From NCBI GenBank assembly GCA_028803175.1, contig JARBCG010000007.1, positions 1 through 22,985 of the forward strand: a stretch of DNA of 22,985 nt, given 5' to 3'. Shown one piece after another: positions 10,898 through 19,306 of the stretch. Source of the DNA: Wolbachia sp. Its GTDB lineage: Bacteria; Pseudomonadota; Alphaproteobacteria; Rickettsiales; Anaplasmataceae. Numbering within the stretch: position 1 is the first letter of the stretch; every line of letters starts with the position of its first letter. The notes beneath the pieces are model-generated. The model saw only the letters and a program-made list of their open reading frames with translations, did not search any database and was not told the origin of the DNA. The translations under genes were made by a program, and so were the position numbers.

Positions 10898-11966
10898 AGA
10901 ATTACAAAGATATAAACGGCATCTATCGTTAAAATCAGTTGGGTATGCAGGTCAAATGAAGCTCAAAAATGCCAAGGTATTATGTATAGGAGCAGGAGGA
11001 ATTGGAAATCCACTATTAGTATATTTAGCAGCTGCTGGCATCGGGACACTAGGAATTATAGATGATGATCTAGTAGATATTTCAAACTTGCAAAGACAGA
11101 TTTTATTTAATGTAGATGATCTTAAAAAAAATAAAGCTATTGTAGCTAAAAAAAAACTTAAAAAATTAAACCAAGGTATCAACGTAAAAATTTATACAGA
11201 AAGACTAACAATCAAAAATGCAGATGAGATTTTCAGCCAGTATGACATTATTGCAGATGGAAGCGATAATTTTGAAACTCGCTATTTGGTTAATTATGCT
11301 TGCCTTGCTTTACAAAAAATCAATGTTTCTGCTAGTGTTTCAGAATTTTGTGGTCACTGTGCAATCTTTATCCCTCCTAAAGGACCTTGTTATAATTGTT
11401 TATTTCCTGCTAATCAAGGAGAAGAGAGGTTATTAAATTGTAGCGAAATTGGAATATTAGGTGTTGTGTCAGGAATTTTGGGAATAATACAAGCAACAGA
11501 AATTATTAAATTAATTTTAAATATAGGATCCTCTTTAGTGGGTAAGCTTTTTCAAATAGACGTTTTAACAATGGATTGCGAGATTTATTCCGTAAGTAAA
11601 GACCCTGCCTGTCAAGTATGTAGTAGCAAGAGGTTACCTACTTTTTCTTATATGAATAATTCTTTTTGCTTAAACAAATTTGTGATTACAGCTGAAGAAT
11701 TGAAAGAACATATGCCTACAGTCTTGTTGATAGATGTACGAGAACCAGAAGAACACAGATGCTACAACTTAGGTGGAATTAATATTCCTCTTTCTCAGTT
11801 ACCAGGAACACTTAAGGTAAATAGTAAATATGAACTAATAGTTACTTATTGTAGCTCAGGTAAGCGTAGTCTTCAAGCTGTTACAATTCTAGAAAAACTT
11901 GGTTTTTCTAACGTAAAAAGCCTAGTTGGTGGTGTACAAGAATGGTTTAAAACCAATTATAAGTAA
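10869..11966 (+). CDS. thiF: ThiF/MoeB-type adenylyltransferase with C-terminal rhodanese domain
   Basis: 365 residues. Residues 1-250 are an E1-like adenylyltransferase: ERYKRHL-like start (QRYKRHLSL), nucleotide loop VLCIGAGGIGNPLLVYLAAAG, DDDLVDISNLQRQ, ADGSDNFETRYLVN, and two zinc CxxC pairs (CYNC, CQVC). Residues 265-365 are rhodanese-like (VLLIDVREPEEH and YCSSGKRS, active Cys328). It adenylates ThiS and probably transfers persulfide sulfur by the rhodanese. ThiI is not seen here. The start lies inside the end of the thiD/thiE fusion. A MoeB-like role is possible, but the operon favours thiamine. Last intact gene of the de novo operon. Confidence 0.9.
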   Translation: MVNYNQLSSKELQRYKRHLSLKSVGYAGQMKLKNAKVLCIGAGGIGNPLLVYLAAAGIGTLGIIDDDLVDISNLQRQILFNVDDLKKNKAIVAKKKLKKLNQGINVKIYTERLTIKNADEIFSQYDIIADGSDNFETRYLVNYACLALQKINVSASVSEFCGHCAIFIPPKGPCYNCLFPANQGEERLLNCSEIGILGVVSGILGIIQATEIIKLILNIGSSLVGKLFQIDVLTMDCEIYSVSKDPACQVCSSKRLPTFSYMNNSFCLNKFVITAEELKEHMPTVLLIDVREPEEHRCYNLGGINIPLSQLPGTLKVNSKYELIVTYCSSGKRSLQAVTILEKLGFSNVKSLVGGVQEWFKTNYK

Positions 11967-12041
11967 ATTTGAACAAATGTATGAATAAAGTTTGGAAGAT
12001 ATTATGATTCAGCATAAAAATATAAATGCCCATATAAGCTC

Positions 12042-12573
12042 ATGTTGATTACTCAGCTTTACAATACCAATATTGATTCATATCTTGAATTTATTAAGAA
12101 GTGTGCAAAAGGTGGAATAACTTCACTACAATTTCATGAAAAGCATGATTCTTTAGAATTTTTGTTTAAATTTAGGTGTAGACTAAAGTCGATTTCAGCA
12201 CCTTTTAATGTTCCACTAGTCAATGACGATGTTGATCTTTCATGTAAGCTTGGTACAGATGGAAACTGATAGCAATCCGGAAAAAGCACGGGAAATACTA
12301 GGTCCAAGCAAAATAATTGGTCTTTCAATTGAATCATTAGATGAGTTAGAGAAAATAAATGATTTAGATATAAGAGTAACATATGTTGCTGCAAACGCAG
12401 TATTTGCAACTAAAGCTAAAAGCAACATCAAAACCTTATGGGGAGTAGATAGTTTAAAAAAAGTAGTTGCATTATCAAAATATCCAGTAGTTGCAGTTAT
12501 TAGTGCAATTCATGAATCAAGTAATCCACAGGAAGAATTGCAACAACTATATAACATTATCAATGGAGCCTAA
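12042..12573 (+). pseudogene. thiE: Second thiE (thiamine phosphate synthase), deletion and frameshift
   Basis: The first frame, from an ATG at 12042, reads LITQLYNTNIDSYLEF, GGITSLQFHEK and PLVNDDVDLSCKLGTDG, then stops at 12267-12269. The second frame resumes at about 12262 with TDSNPEKAREILG, KIIGLSIES and SNIKTLWGVDSLKKVVALSK, ending at TAA 12571-12573. The expected HLGQ block between the two frames is missing, an out-of-frame loss of about 17 bases. The phosphate-loop motif normally like GPVFPT is degenerate (ANAVFATKAK), and the final AIGGI is AVISAI. The reaction, joining HMP-PP and thiazole phosphate, is covered by the fusion gene. It overlaps the start of thiM. Confidence 0.88.
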
Positions 12574-13357
12574 AGATATGCTGGAGCAGATAAAATTATG
12601 TGTTGAAAAAATCCAAAAATTGAAACCTTTGGTCTTAAATCTAACTAATTATGTAACTATGGACTTTGTTACAAATGCATTATTAGCAATAGGAGCTTCT
12701 CCTATCATATCCGAAGAAAAGAACGAGTTGGAAGAACTTATTTCTATTTCAAATTCTATCAATATTAATATTTGAATACTTAATGATGCTTTCATAGAAA
12801 ATACAAGACATGCATTAATAATTGCCAAAAAATTTAAAAAGCCTATAGCATCTGACCTAGTAGGTTGTGGAGCAACAAAAATACGAACAGAAGTAGATAG
12901 AGAATTTATTCAGCATGTTAATGTTGTTCGTGGTAATGTAAGTGAGATAATATCGCTTTATGATGATAATAAAACTAAAACTCTTGGCGTTGAGTCACAG
13001 AATACTACTCAAGAAGCAGAAAGTAGCGCTAACTCCTTGGTCGAGAAGCATAATATAACAATTATAGTTAGTGGTACAACAGATATTATAGTGAGAAAAG
13101 GCTATACAAGGCATTTACCTCTTGATTCACATCTTATGGAGTGTATTATGGGAATGGATTGTTCGTTATCTTCTGTTACTGAAGCTTTTTGTGCTGTAAA
13201 AGCTGACTCGTTTCAAGCAAACTTATTATCCTCTGCATTCTACAGCTTATGTGGTGAACAAGCAGCACAAAAAGCTTCTTGATCTGGATCTTTTAAAGTA
13301 GCATTTCTTAATGCTTTATATAGTCCTGATTTTGGTTTTATAAAAGGAAAATTATGA
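12563..13357 (+). pseudogene. thiM: thiM, hydroxyethylthiazole kinase, two in-frame UGA stops
   Basis: Salvage kinase phosphorylating hydroxyethylthiazole. A single frame of 265 codons, full family length, runs from the ATG at 12563 to the TGA at 13355-13357. It is interrupted only by TGA at 12773-12775 and 13280-13282; both stand where glycine is expected (ININ-G, KAS-G). Blocks: PLVLNLTNYVTMDFVTNALLAIGASP, CGATKIRTE, VRGNVSEI, SGTTDII. The catalytic region usually like TGxGC is MGMDC, so it has also drifted. No frameshift. The last codons overlap the ATG of thiD (ATGA), so the cluster was translationally coupled. Confidence 0.88.
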
Positions 13358-14184
13358 AATACAAAGCTCTCTCAATTGCTGGTTTTGATGGGTCAGGTGG
13401 TGCTGGTATTCAAGCGGATCTTAAGGTATTCTCAGCCTTTGGTTGTTATGGCATGACAGTGTTGACTGCTTTGCCAGTACAAAATACTACGGAAGTAAAG
13501 AAGTGTTATGCATTACCATTGGAATCAATTAAAGATCAGTTAGAAGCAATTTTTGAGGATATAACGCCAGATGTTATAAAAGTAGGGATGCTATTTAATT
13601 CTGAAGTTGTGGGGTTAGTTGCAGAATTTCTCTTGAAATATACTGTTAAGATACCAATTGTAGTTGACCCAGTAATGATGGCAAAAAGTGGTGATCATCT
13701 CCTTCTTCCGGAGGCAGTTGAATCTATTAAGAAAAAAATTATTCCAATAAGTACAATAGTTACCCCGAATCTACCAGAAAGTAAGGCATTAACAGGAACA
13801 GAAGCTAGTACTAGAGAAGAGATGTTTACTATTGCAAAGGAACTTCTAAAACTCGGTCCAAAGTCTGTTTTACTAAAAGGTGGACACTTAGAAGGCAGCA
13901 GTGAGTCATGTGACTTACTTATTACAGCTGATAATAATTATGAAGGGCTCATTCATCCTAGAATTGTGACTAAAAATACTCATGGAACAGGGTGTACATT
14001 GTCTGCTGCAATTGCTTCTTGTTTAGCTCTTGGCTTGGATATTTTTGATAGCTGTAGAATAGCAAAAAGGTATTTAAGCAGAGCTTTAAAAACCGCTCAA
14101 AACCAACATGTTGGTAAAGGGATTGGGCCGGTTCATCACTTTTATCATTTATGGCCAACACTTAGTAAAATTATAGAGGAATAA
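13354..14184 (+). CDS. thiD: ThiD, hydroxymethylpyrimidine/phosphomethylpyrimidine kinase
   Basis: 276-residue ribokinase-fold enzyme making HMP-P and HMP-PP, the pyrimidine partner for ThiE. All key motifs are canonical: AGFDGSGGAGIQADLK near the N-terminus, VVDPVM (103-108), AKSGD, VTPNLPE (136-142), LLKGGH and NTHGTGCTLSAA with catalytic Cys214. It is the only undamaged gene of the thiE-thiM-thiD-tenA cluster. Its start overlaps the thiM end (ATGA), and the broken tenA begins two bases after its stop codon. It probably provides the HMP-P kinase step for the de novo operon, because the ThiD half of the fusion lacks several of these residues. Confidence 0.95.
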   Translation: MKYKALSIAGFDGSGGAGIQADLKVFSAFGCYGMTVLTALPVQNTTEVKKCYALPLESIKDQLEAIFEDITPDVIKVGMLFNSEVVGLVAEFLLKYTVKIPIVVDPVMMAKSGDHLLLPEAVESIKKKIIPISTIVTPNLPESKALTGTEASTREEMFTIAKELLKLGPKSVLLKGGHLEGSSESCDLLITADNNYEGLIHPRIVTKNTHGTGCTLSAAIASCLALGLDIFDSCRIAKRYLSRALKTAQNQHVGKGIGPVHHFYHLWPTLSKIIEE

Positions 14185-14186
14185 AA

Positions 14187-14627
14187 ATGGTAAAACTATC
14201 AGAAATAGCATGGAAAAAATCAGAACATGTTTATCAAGATATTATTAGTCATCCATTCAATCAAGAGCTGATGAATGGAACATTGTCAAAGAAAAAGTTT
14301 TATTATTATGTAAAATAAGACTCTTTTTACTTAAAAAATTATGCAAATGCATTTGCAATGATTGCAGCACGATTGCAAAGTGCTGAATATATAAAACAGT
14401 TCTTGGGGTCTTCACTAAGCATAGTTACTTAGCAGCAAACTTTACATTTATTACTGTAAAGGAAAATTGGATTTAAAGAAACTGGTAACCTTACACCAGC
14501 AGCTCTATCTTACATAAGTTACTTACTTTATGCACCTGCTGCAGAACCTTTGGAAGTCGCTATTGCTGCACTCTTACCTTGTGGTTGGGTATATTTTGAA
14601 AAAAATGGATCGGACTTGTTGGCGTAA
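14187..14627 (+). pseudogene. tenA: tenA remnant (thiaminase II/aminopyrimidine aminohydrolase)
   Basis: TenA salvages pyrimidine from degraded thiamine. From the ATG at 14187 the frame gives KLSEIAWKKSEHVYQDIISH, PFNQELMNGTLSKKKFYYYV and, after a TAA at 14316-14318 (where Gln is usual), DSFYLKNYANAFAMIAARL. Further damaged pieces are KIGFKETGNLTPAALSYISY, LLYAPAAEPLEVAIAALLP and CGWVYFEKNG. The middle is shortened, and the C-terminal third is missing by about 14627. It starts two bases after thiD and was clearly the fourth gene of the salvage cluster. Confidence 0.85.
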
Positions 14628-14662
14628 GTTGGAATTCAGCTTCACCTTCCCTGCAAGACATT

Positions 14663-15361
14663 TTAGCTATAATTCCTTACTCTTTGAAGATACAAGTTGG
14701 AGTCTTTAGGTGGTGTTGTATCATCCATAGACGTTTTATGAGAACCATCAGGAGCTTTTTCTATCTTTCTTGCTTGTTTTTTGTCTTCATTTTACAAGTG
14801 CTCTACAAGGAATCCAATAGCTATACCAAGAACTGCGCCAGTAGAAATCACAATTACAAATGTAGTATTAACAGGAAAATCTTGTACAGAATCAGGAATT
14901 ATAAGAAATTCAGTGATCACAGTACCAAGAACAGCACCTAAAAAAGAGCAAAGGTGTATAACTATTAAGAGACTCTTTTTAGCTTTACCTTATGCAGTAA
15001 ATTGTTTTTTCATACCTTCGATAAGCACATTTTTTGTGTATTGTTCTTGAGCTAAATTGAGCGGTATTTTACTTACATTATTTTCTATCAAAAAGTTAGC
15101 ACCATATTTAAAAAGTATTGTTATTGAGTTAGTGTGGCCATCAATAACTGCATGGTGCAAAAGTGTATTTCCATTGTCACCATTGAAATTTATTATTTTA
15201 CGAAATGTGTTGCTGCCTACTATACGGTAATTTTTTAAAGATCCCATTGCCCTTGTTAATGATTTCTTATCATTTCCTTTTTCTTTAACATAATTAAGTA
15301 GAATTTTATATATTTCTTTATAACTTGATGATTCCAAGAAATTTTCAAAATCAAGGGTCAT
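14663..15361 (-). pseudogene. Ankyrin-repeat protein with C-terminal membrane segments, stop-interrupted
   Basis: The frame from the ATG at 15361 gives 123 residues. At about 80-115 is an ankyrin repeat (GNTLLHHAVIDGHTNSITIL, then FKYGANFLIENN). A TAA at 14990-14992 stops it, but the same frame continues with two hydrophobic helices (LLIVIHLCSFLGAVLGTVIT, then TFVIVISTGAVLGIAIGFLV), a second TAA, and a charged tail up to TAA 14663-14665. The likely original was a soluble ankyrin module anchored by two transmembrane helices. Such proteins are common in Wolbachia and thought to meet host factors, but no function can be assigned here. The truncated N-terminal product could still be made. Confidence 0.65.
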
Positions 15362-15482
15362 ATTACCTTCCTATTTATCCAACTATATTTATAAATAATA
15401 TAATAATTTTTATTAAAAATAATACAAATAATTAGTAATTTGATACAATAGTATTTTTTTGCTTGGAAAGGGTAGTAACTCT

Positions 15483-16826
15483 TTACTTTTTGCCAAGCAT
15501 ATCCATCAAATCAGATTTTTTGAGTTTGGTGTAGTCAACTTTACTGAACTTATTTACCATAGAGCTCATTTGATTATATTGCTTAATTAGAAGATTGACA
15601 TCAGTTACGTTTGTTCCTGATCCTTTCGAAATTCTCAGCCTTCTTTTCCCATTTAAAATATCGGGATTTTTCCTTTCTTTTTCAGTCATTGAGTTTATGA
15701 TAGCTATGTATCTTTTTACTTTGCTATCGTCCGGTACTACACTACTTAATTTTTTTGTAAATGAGCTAGGAATAAATTTCATTATACTAGCCATGCCTCC
15801 CATTTTATTCAAGGTTTTTAGCTGCGCCACTAAATCATTTAGGTCAAACTTACCTTTTTTTATTTTATTCTGTAGTTTATCAACTTCCTCTTGCCCAACA
15901 ATTTCTACAGCCTTTTCAACAAGTGATACTACGTCGCCCATGCTTAGTATTCTTTGTGCGATTCTATCTGGATAAAAGTCTTCGAGGTCACTTAATTTTT
16001 CACCACAAGCAATAAATTTAATTGGACAGTTAGTGATCATTTTCATAGAAAGTGCAGCACCACCGCGTGCATCACCATCAATACGTGTAAGAATAATACC
16101 AGTTACACCTATTGCTTCATTAAATGATTTAGTAATATTGACCGCATCTTGACCTATCATAGCGTCGGCAACTAAAATAATTTCTGAAGGTGCAACTGTT
16201 TCCTTTACAGCTTTTAATTCATTCATCATATTATCATCAATATGAAGCCTACCTGCAGTATCTAGTATTAGGACATCATGCCCATCTTTTTTTGCTGTTT
16301 CTAGCGCTCTCTTTGCAATCTCAAGAGGTTTTTCGTCTGTTACTATAGGTAAGGTTTGAACATCTATCTGCTTGCATAGCACTTCAAGCTGTTTCTGGGC
16401 AGCTGGTCGATAAATATCTAAAGAGGCAAGCAGTACTTTTTTCTTTCGTTTTTTTAATTTTAGTACAAGTTTCCCTGAAGTGGTTGTTTTACCTGCACCT
16501 TGCAAACCTATCATCATAATTACAGCAGGAGGTTTAACTGCAAGATTTAAATCACTTTTCTCTGATCCAAGAATCGAAACTAAATTATCTTGGACGATTT
16601 TAATTATCATTTGTGCTGGAGAGACACTTTTAATGACTTTTTCTCCAACAACTTTATCTTTAATGTCATTAATGAATTTTTTCGCTACTTCCAGTGCAAC
16701 ATCAGCTTCAATTAAAGCTATACGTATTTCACGGATAGCAAGATTGAAGTCATCTTCGGAAATAACTGATTTCCCTTTAAGCTTGTTAAATACAGAATTT
16801 AAACTGTCGGTTAATGATTTAAACAC
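15483..16826 (-). CDS. ffh: Ffh, signal recognition particle GTPase (SRP54)
   Basis: 447 residues, complete. The N domain is followed by the G domain with P-loop GLQGAGKTTTSGKL (107-120), DIYRPAAQKQL, DTAGRLHIDD and TRIDGDARGGAALS. A methionine-bearing M domain closes it (MGGMASIMKFIP, RRLRISKGSGT, MSSMVNKF) and binds 4.5S RNA and signal peptides. It targets nascent membrane proteins to FtsY and SecYEG. The start lies inside the 3' end of the upstream MrpD/NuoM-like gene (16-base overlap), which suggests coupling. Intact housekeeping gene. Confidence 0.96.
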   Translation of the reverse strand: MFKSLTDSLNSVFNKLKGKSVISEDDFNLAIREIRIALIEADVALEVAKKFINDIKDKVVGEKVIKSVSPAQMIIKIVQDNLVSILGSEKSDLNLAVKPPAVIMMIGLQGAGKTTTSGKLVLKLKKRKKKVLLASLDIYRPAAQKQLEVLCKQIDVQTLPIVTDEKPLEIAKRALETAKKDGHDVLILDTAGRLHIDDNMMNELKAVKETVAPSEIILVADAMIGQDAVNITKSFNEAIGVTGIILTRIDGDARGGAALSMKMITNCPIKFIACGEKLSDLEDFYPDRIAQRILSMGDVVSLVEKAVEIVGQEEVDKLQNKIKKGKFDLNDLVAQLKTLNKMGGMASIMKFIPSSFTKKLSSVVPDDSKVKRYIAIINSMTEKERKNPDILNGKRRLRISKGSGTNVTDVNLLIKQYNQMSSMVNKFSKVDYTKLKKSDLMDMLGKK

Positions 16827-18379
16827 AATAGTGCTAGCAGAATACTGATTAAAAAGAGAGAAGCAGCTGAAACAAAACTTACTGAGTTATAGTTAAGCAC
16901 CTCTTTAAGCTTGGTAACGTTGTTAAAGTATGAACTAATAAGCAAATTAGTCAAGCTTTGCAGTGTGTTAATGGATATTTCTCTCACTCTGGAAACCAAT
17001 TTACTGAGTAACGAGATAATATAGGGTAAAAAAGCCCTAAAAATCCAATCAACATCAATTTTAAAATTTATTCTTGGGTAAAACAACTTGCGTAGAGGAA
17101 TGAATAATAAAGTGGCACAGAGTAATAAGTTAAATTGAGACCAGATATTTTGTGTGTTGTATACCAAATCAAAAACCGAAGACTGATTGTAAATAAATAA
17201 ATATGGATTGCCGGCAATAGTGCATATAAAAGCTAAAGTGATCATAGGTATTTTTTTGCCATTTAGTGTTGTGGATTGTGAATTGCCTTTAACAATAAAT
17301 ATGTAATAGAAGAACTTTAATCCGACACTCATGTAAAGTAATAGATTTAGAACTTTAAATAAATTTTTATATACTTTCAAGCCGATACCATTTGTTTCTA
17401 TTTCAGCTGCAATATATGATTTGCTGATGAATCCAGAAGTTCCAGGAAATGCAGCCATTGTAAGTATGGCAATTATTGCGCATATACCTTCTACTGACAT
17501 GAATTTTCCAATTCCGTTAAAATTAACTGATTTTATTTGTGAGATAACTGAATTAGCAACCACAAACAATAATGACTGGTAAACAAGAGAGAAAATTATA
17601 TGCAGTGTCAAACTCGGTATAGCATTTTCTGAAGGACTGAGCAAACTACCTGTCAGAATTAATAGACCCATTTGTCCAACAACATTGTAGCATAAAAATC
17701 TACGAATATTTCGTTCAAGGAAAGTAAAGATAACACCATAAATTGCAGTGATAGAACCTAAAAATGCCAGTATTTCGGCATTATTCTGCCATAGATTATA
17801 AGTGTGTAAAAGCATTGCTAAAAAAGAAACTTTTGTAGTAAATAAAGAGAGATATGTAGTGCCATGTAGCGATGTAGCAGGATATGCATCAATAACCCAA
17901 AATGAAAAAGGAAAACAAGCGCAGTTTATTAATAAACCTACGATTATTATGTTTTCGTTTTGGACAGGTAAAAGCGCTAGCCCTGCGATTAATATAACTC
18001 CAACAAAAAAATGCGTGCTAGCATATCTTATTGCAGGTCCTTCATCTTTACAGCCAGCTGCAATAATAAAAAATGCGCTGATACTCATTAATTCGCAGAA
18101 TATTATAACCAATATAACTTGTTCAGATAAAATTGCACCAAGTGAGCTGATGGTATAAGCAGAAAAAGATAGCATTTCTGAAAAACTCAAGCTTTTGGCT
18201 GGCAACATAGTCAAAAATGCAACAGATAAAAAGGATATTAATATAATACGAAAGGATAAGTCAAAATTTAGAATTGGTATGGACCAATTTACTATATTGC
18301 CTAAGTTTTCAGGCAATTTCAGGACTACAATAATTAGTATAGTTAGCAGAAGTAACAGTGACGATTTATAAAGCTGCAC
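16811..18379 (-). CDS. MrpD/NuoM-like proton-conducting membrane subunit
   Basis: 522 residues, with about 13-14 hydrophobic helices. The middle resembles the antiporter-like subunits of Mrp antiporters and complex I: LSEQVILVIIFCELMSISAF (the conserved membrane Glu), RYASTHFFVGV, PFSFWVIDAYPATS, LHGTTYLSLFTTKVSFLAML (the Lys helix), RRFLCYNVVGQMGLL and AAFPGTSGFISKSY. It probably moves protons or Na+ across the inner membrane. Whether it works alone or with other Mrp-like subunits cannot be said. The long C-terminal extension after about residue 400 is less conserved. Its 3' end overlaps ffh. Confidence 0.8.
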   Translation of the reverse strand: MQLYKSSLLLLLTILIIVVLKLPENLGNIVNWSIPILNFDLSFRIILISFLSVAFLTMLPAKSLSFSEMLSFSAYTISSLGAILSEQVILVIIFCELMSISAFFIIAAGCKDEGPAIRYASTHFFVGVILIAGLALLPVQNENIIIVGLLINCACFPFSFWVIDAYPATSLHGTTYLSLFTTKVSFLAMLLHTYNLWQNNAEILAFLGSITAIYGVIFTFLERNIRRFLCYNVVGQMGLLILTGSLLSPSENAIPSLTLHIIFSLVYQSLLFVVANSVISQIKSVNFNGIGKFMSVEGICAIIAILTMAAFPGTSGFISKSYIAAEIETNGIGLKVYKNLFKVLNLLLYMSVGLKFFYYIFIVKGNSQSTTLNGKKIPMITLAFICTIAGNPYLFIYNQSSVFDLVYNTQNIWSQFNLLLCATLLFIPLRKLFYPRINFKIDVDWIFRAFLPYIISLLSKLVSRVREISINTLQSLTNLLISSYFNNVTKLKEVLNYNSVSFVSAASLFLISILLALLCLNH

Positions 18380-18601
18380 AATAATTTCAATTAATATGAT
18401 TTATGCTATCTAAATGTACAGGTAAAATCAACCATGAGTAAACTAGTTTTAACCACTAATTAAGCTAATTACTATATAATTGTTGTAGAGGTTTAGAGAG
18501 TTAGAGAAACCGGCCAGACTAGGTTTTTATCTAGCCTGACCGATAGCTTTAATAGTGAGGTAAGCTTTAATATAACATGCTGGATTTATAGTTCTACACT
18601 C
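18380..18601. other. Non-coding spacer between the MrpD-like gene and IS relics
   Basis: No open frame that looks like protein. It should hold the promoter of the minus-strand MrpD-like gene near 18380-18450 and contains the hairpin at 18511-18542. Confidence 0.4.
18511..18542. repeat. Imperfect 12-bp inverted repeat with T-rich loop
   Basis: Arms CGGCCAGACTAG (18511-18522) and CTAGCCTGACCG (18531-18542) pair at 10 of 12 positions around GTTTTTAT. It is GC-rich for this DNA. It may be the end of a mobile element or a dispersed palindrome. There is no T-run after either arm, so a terminator is not well supported. Confidence 0.5.
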
Positions 18602-18829
18602 GTGCATAATTTGTTTCTAATTTTTGCATTGGTGTCAGTAGATTATTTACTTTTTGAGTTAAATCCTGTTATAAGTAATTCAAAATATAATAAAGAGTTA
18701 TGGTTCTATAGTAACCTAGGTAAGATTCACCGTTTTTGTCATCTTGTAAAGATTACTCAATTTATTGATGAATTTTGTAAAAAATTTAATGATACAAGAC
18801 CGTTAAGAGCTCGGTGTGGCCTATACTAA
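18602..18829 (+). pseudogene. Transposase C-terminal remnant (IS481/integrase-core type)
   Basis: The last third of this frame reads LGKIHRFCHLVKITQFIDEF, then CKKFNDTRPLRA. This resembles the end of an IS481-type DDE transposase (N-G-K-x-E-R-F-H ... F-N-x-x-R-P-H-x-A-L). The acidic and His residues of that motif are altered, and nothing upstream is recognisable. It points towards the minus-strand remnant at 18850-19195, as if two copies were joined tail to tail. Confidence 0.4.
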
Positions 18830-18849
18830 TTATAATAAATTAAGTATTT

Positions 18850-19195
18850 TAATAATTCAACTATCCGTCAGTACTTCTTTAAATTCAATTCTGTAACTTT
18901 GCTTGATATAATTGAAGCATCTGAGTACCGCAAACATCACGTTCAAGCTCTGAATATTTCCAAAACTTCCGCCCATACTATCCGGCTTGCATCATCTATT
19001 ACGCACACCAAATAGTGCCTTTTGCTCCCATTTACTATCATATCTTTTCTTTGCTCAAATAATGGTAATCTATGTGTGCCAATTCCCCAGCTTTTTCTCT
19101 TTATCTTCCTTTTTTACTTTGTATTTAACCTATTTATGTAAGCTCTTTTCATAATGTTGTATACACCAGACGGAGGTAGTGAGGTTGGCTGGTTA
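18850..19195 (-). pseudogene. IS481-like DDE transposase remnant
   Basis: Minus-strand pieces include SGVYNIMKRAYINRLNTK, KRKIKRKSWGI, then DMIVNGSKRHYLVCVIDDAS followed by RIVWAEVLE. After a shift near 18955-18970 comes NVMFAVLRCFNYIKQSYRIE, then FKEVLTDS, stop, II. The blocks VIDDASR..WAEVLE and LTDSG match the first and second acidic regions of an integrase-core transposase. Stops (TAA after NTK, TGA after LTDS where Gly is expected) and a frameshift show it is dead. The N-terminus and the third catalytic residue are not found in this orientation. Confidence 0.6.
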
Positions 19196-19259
19196 ACACA
19201 CTAGCCTTAGGGCGAACACTTTAGTATAATATACTTTTAGTGTTGGACTACTTTAGTAA

Positions 19260-19306
19260 AGTACTATTTAGTGTTCTATACTAAGTACAGATATAGAATA
19301 CTTACA
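19260..19306 (+). repeat. Left copy of dispersed IS200-type repeat
   Basis: AGTAC-T-ATTTAGTGTTCTATACTAAG and the following bases match 22925-22982 almost base for base, except for a few substitutions and an 11-base duplication in the right copy. Both are the 5' part of the same tnpA. Confidence 0.75.

Noticed and set aside
11967..12041. Second TPP riboswitch in front of the salvage cluster
   Set aside because: No CTGAGA or GAACCTGA-type element is found in the 75-base gap; the cluster was probably read from the upstream operon.
12563..13357. UGA decoded as glycine
   Set aside because: bioF, thiC, thiG and thiM all end in TGA at the right family length with overlapping next genes, so UGA is a normal stop. 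The GGA-to-TGA changes are best read as mutations.
14684..15050. Two plus-strand open frames (85 and 89 codons)
   Set aside because: They are antisense to the ankyrin/transmembrane pseudogene, whose frame gives the ankyrin consensus and two membrane helices.
15595..16848. Plus-strand open frames opposite ffh
   Set aside because: Hydrophobic shadow frames; the minus strand encodes a complete SRP54 GTPase.
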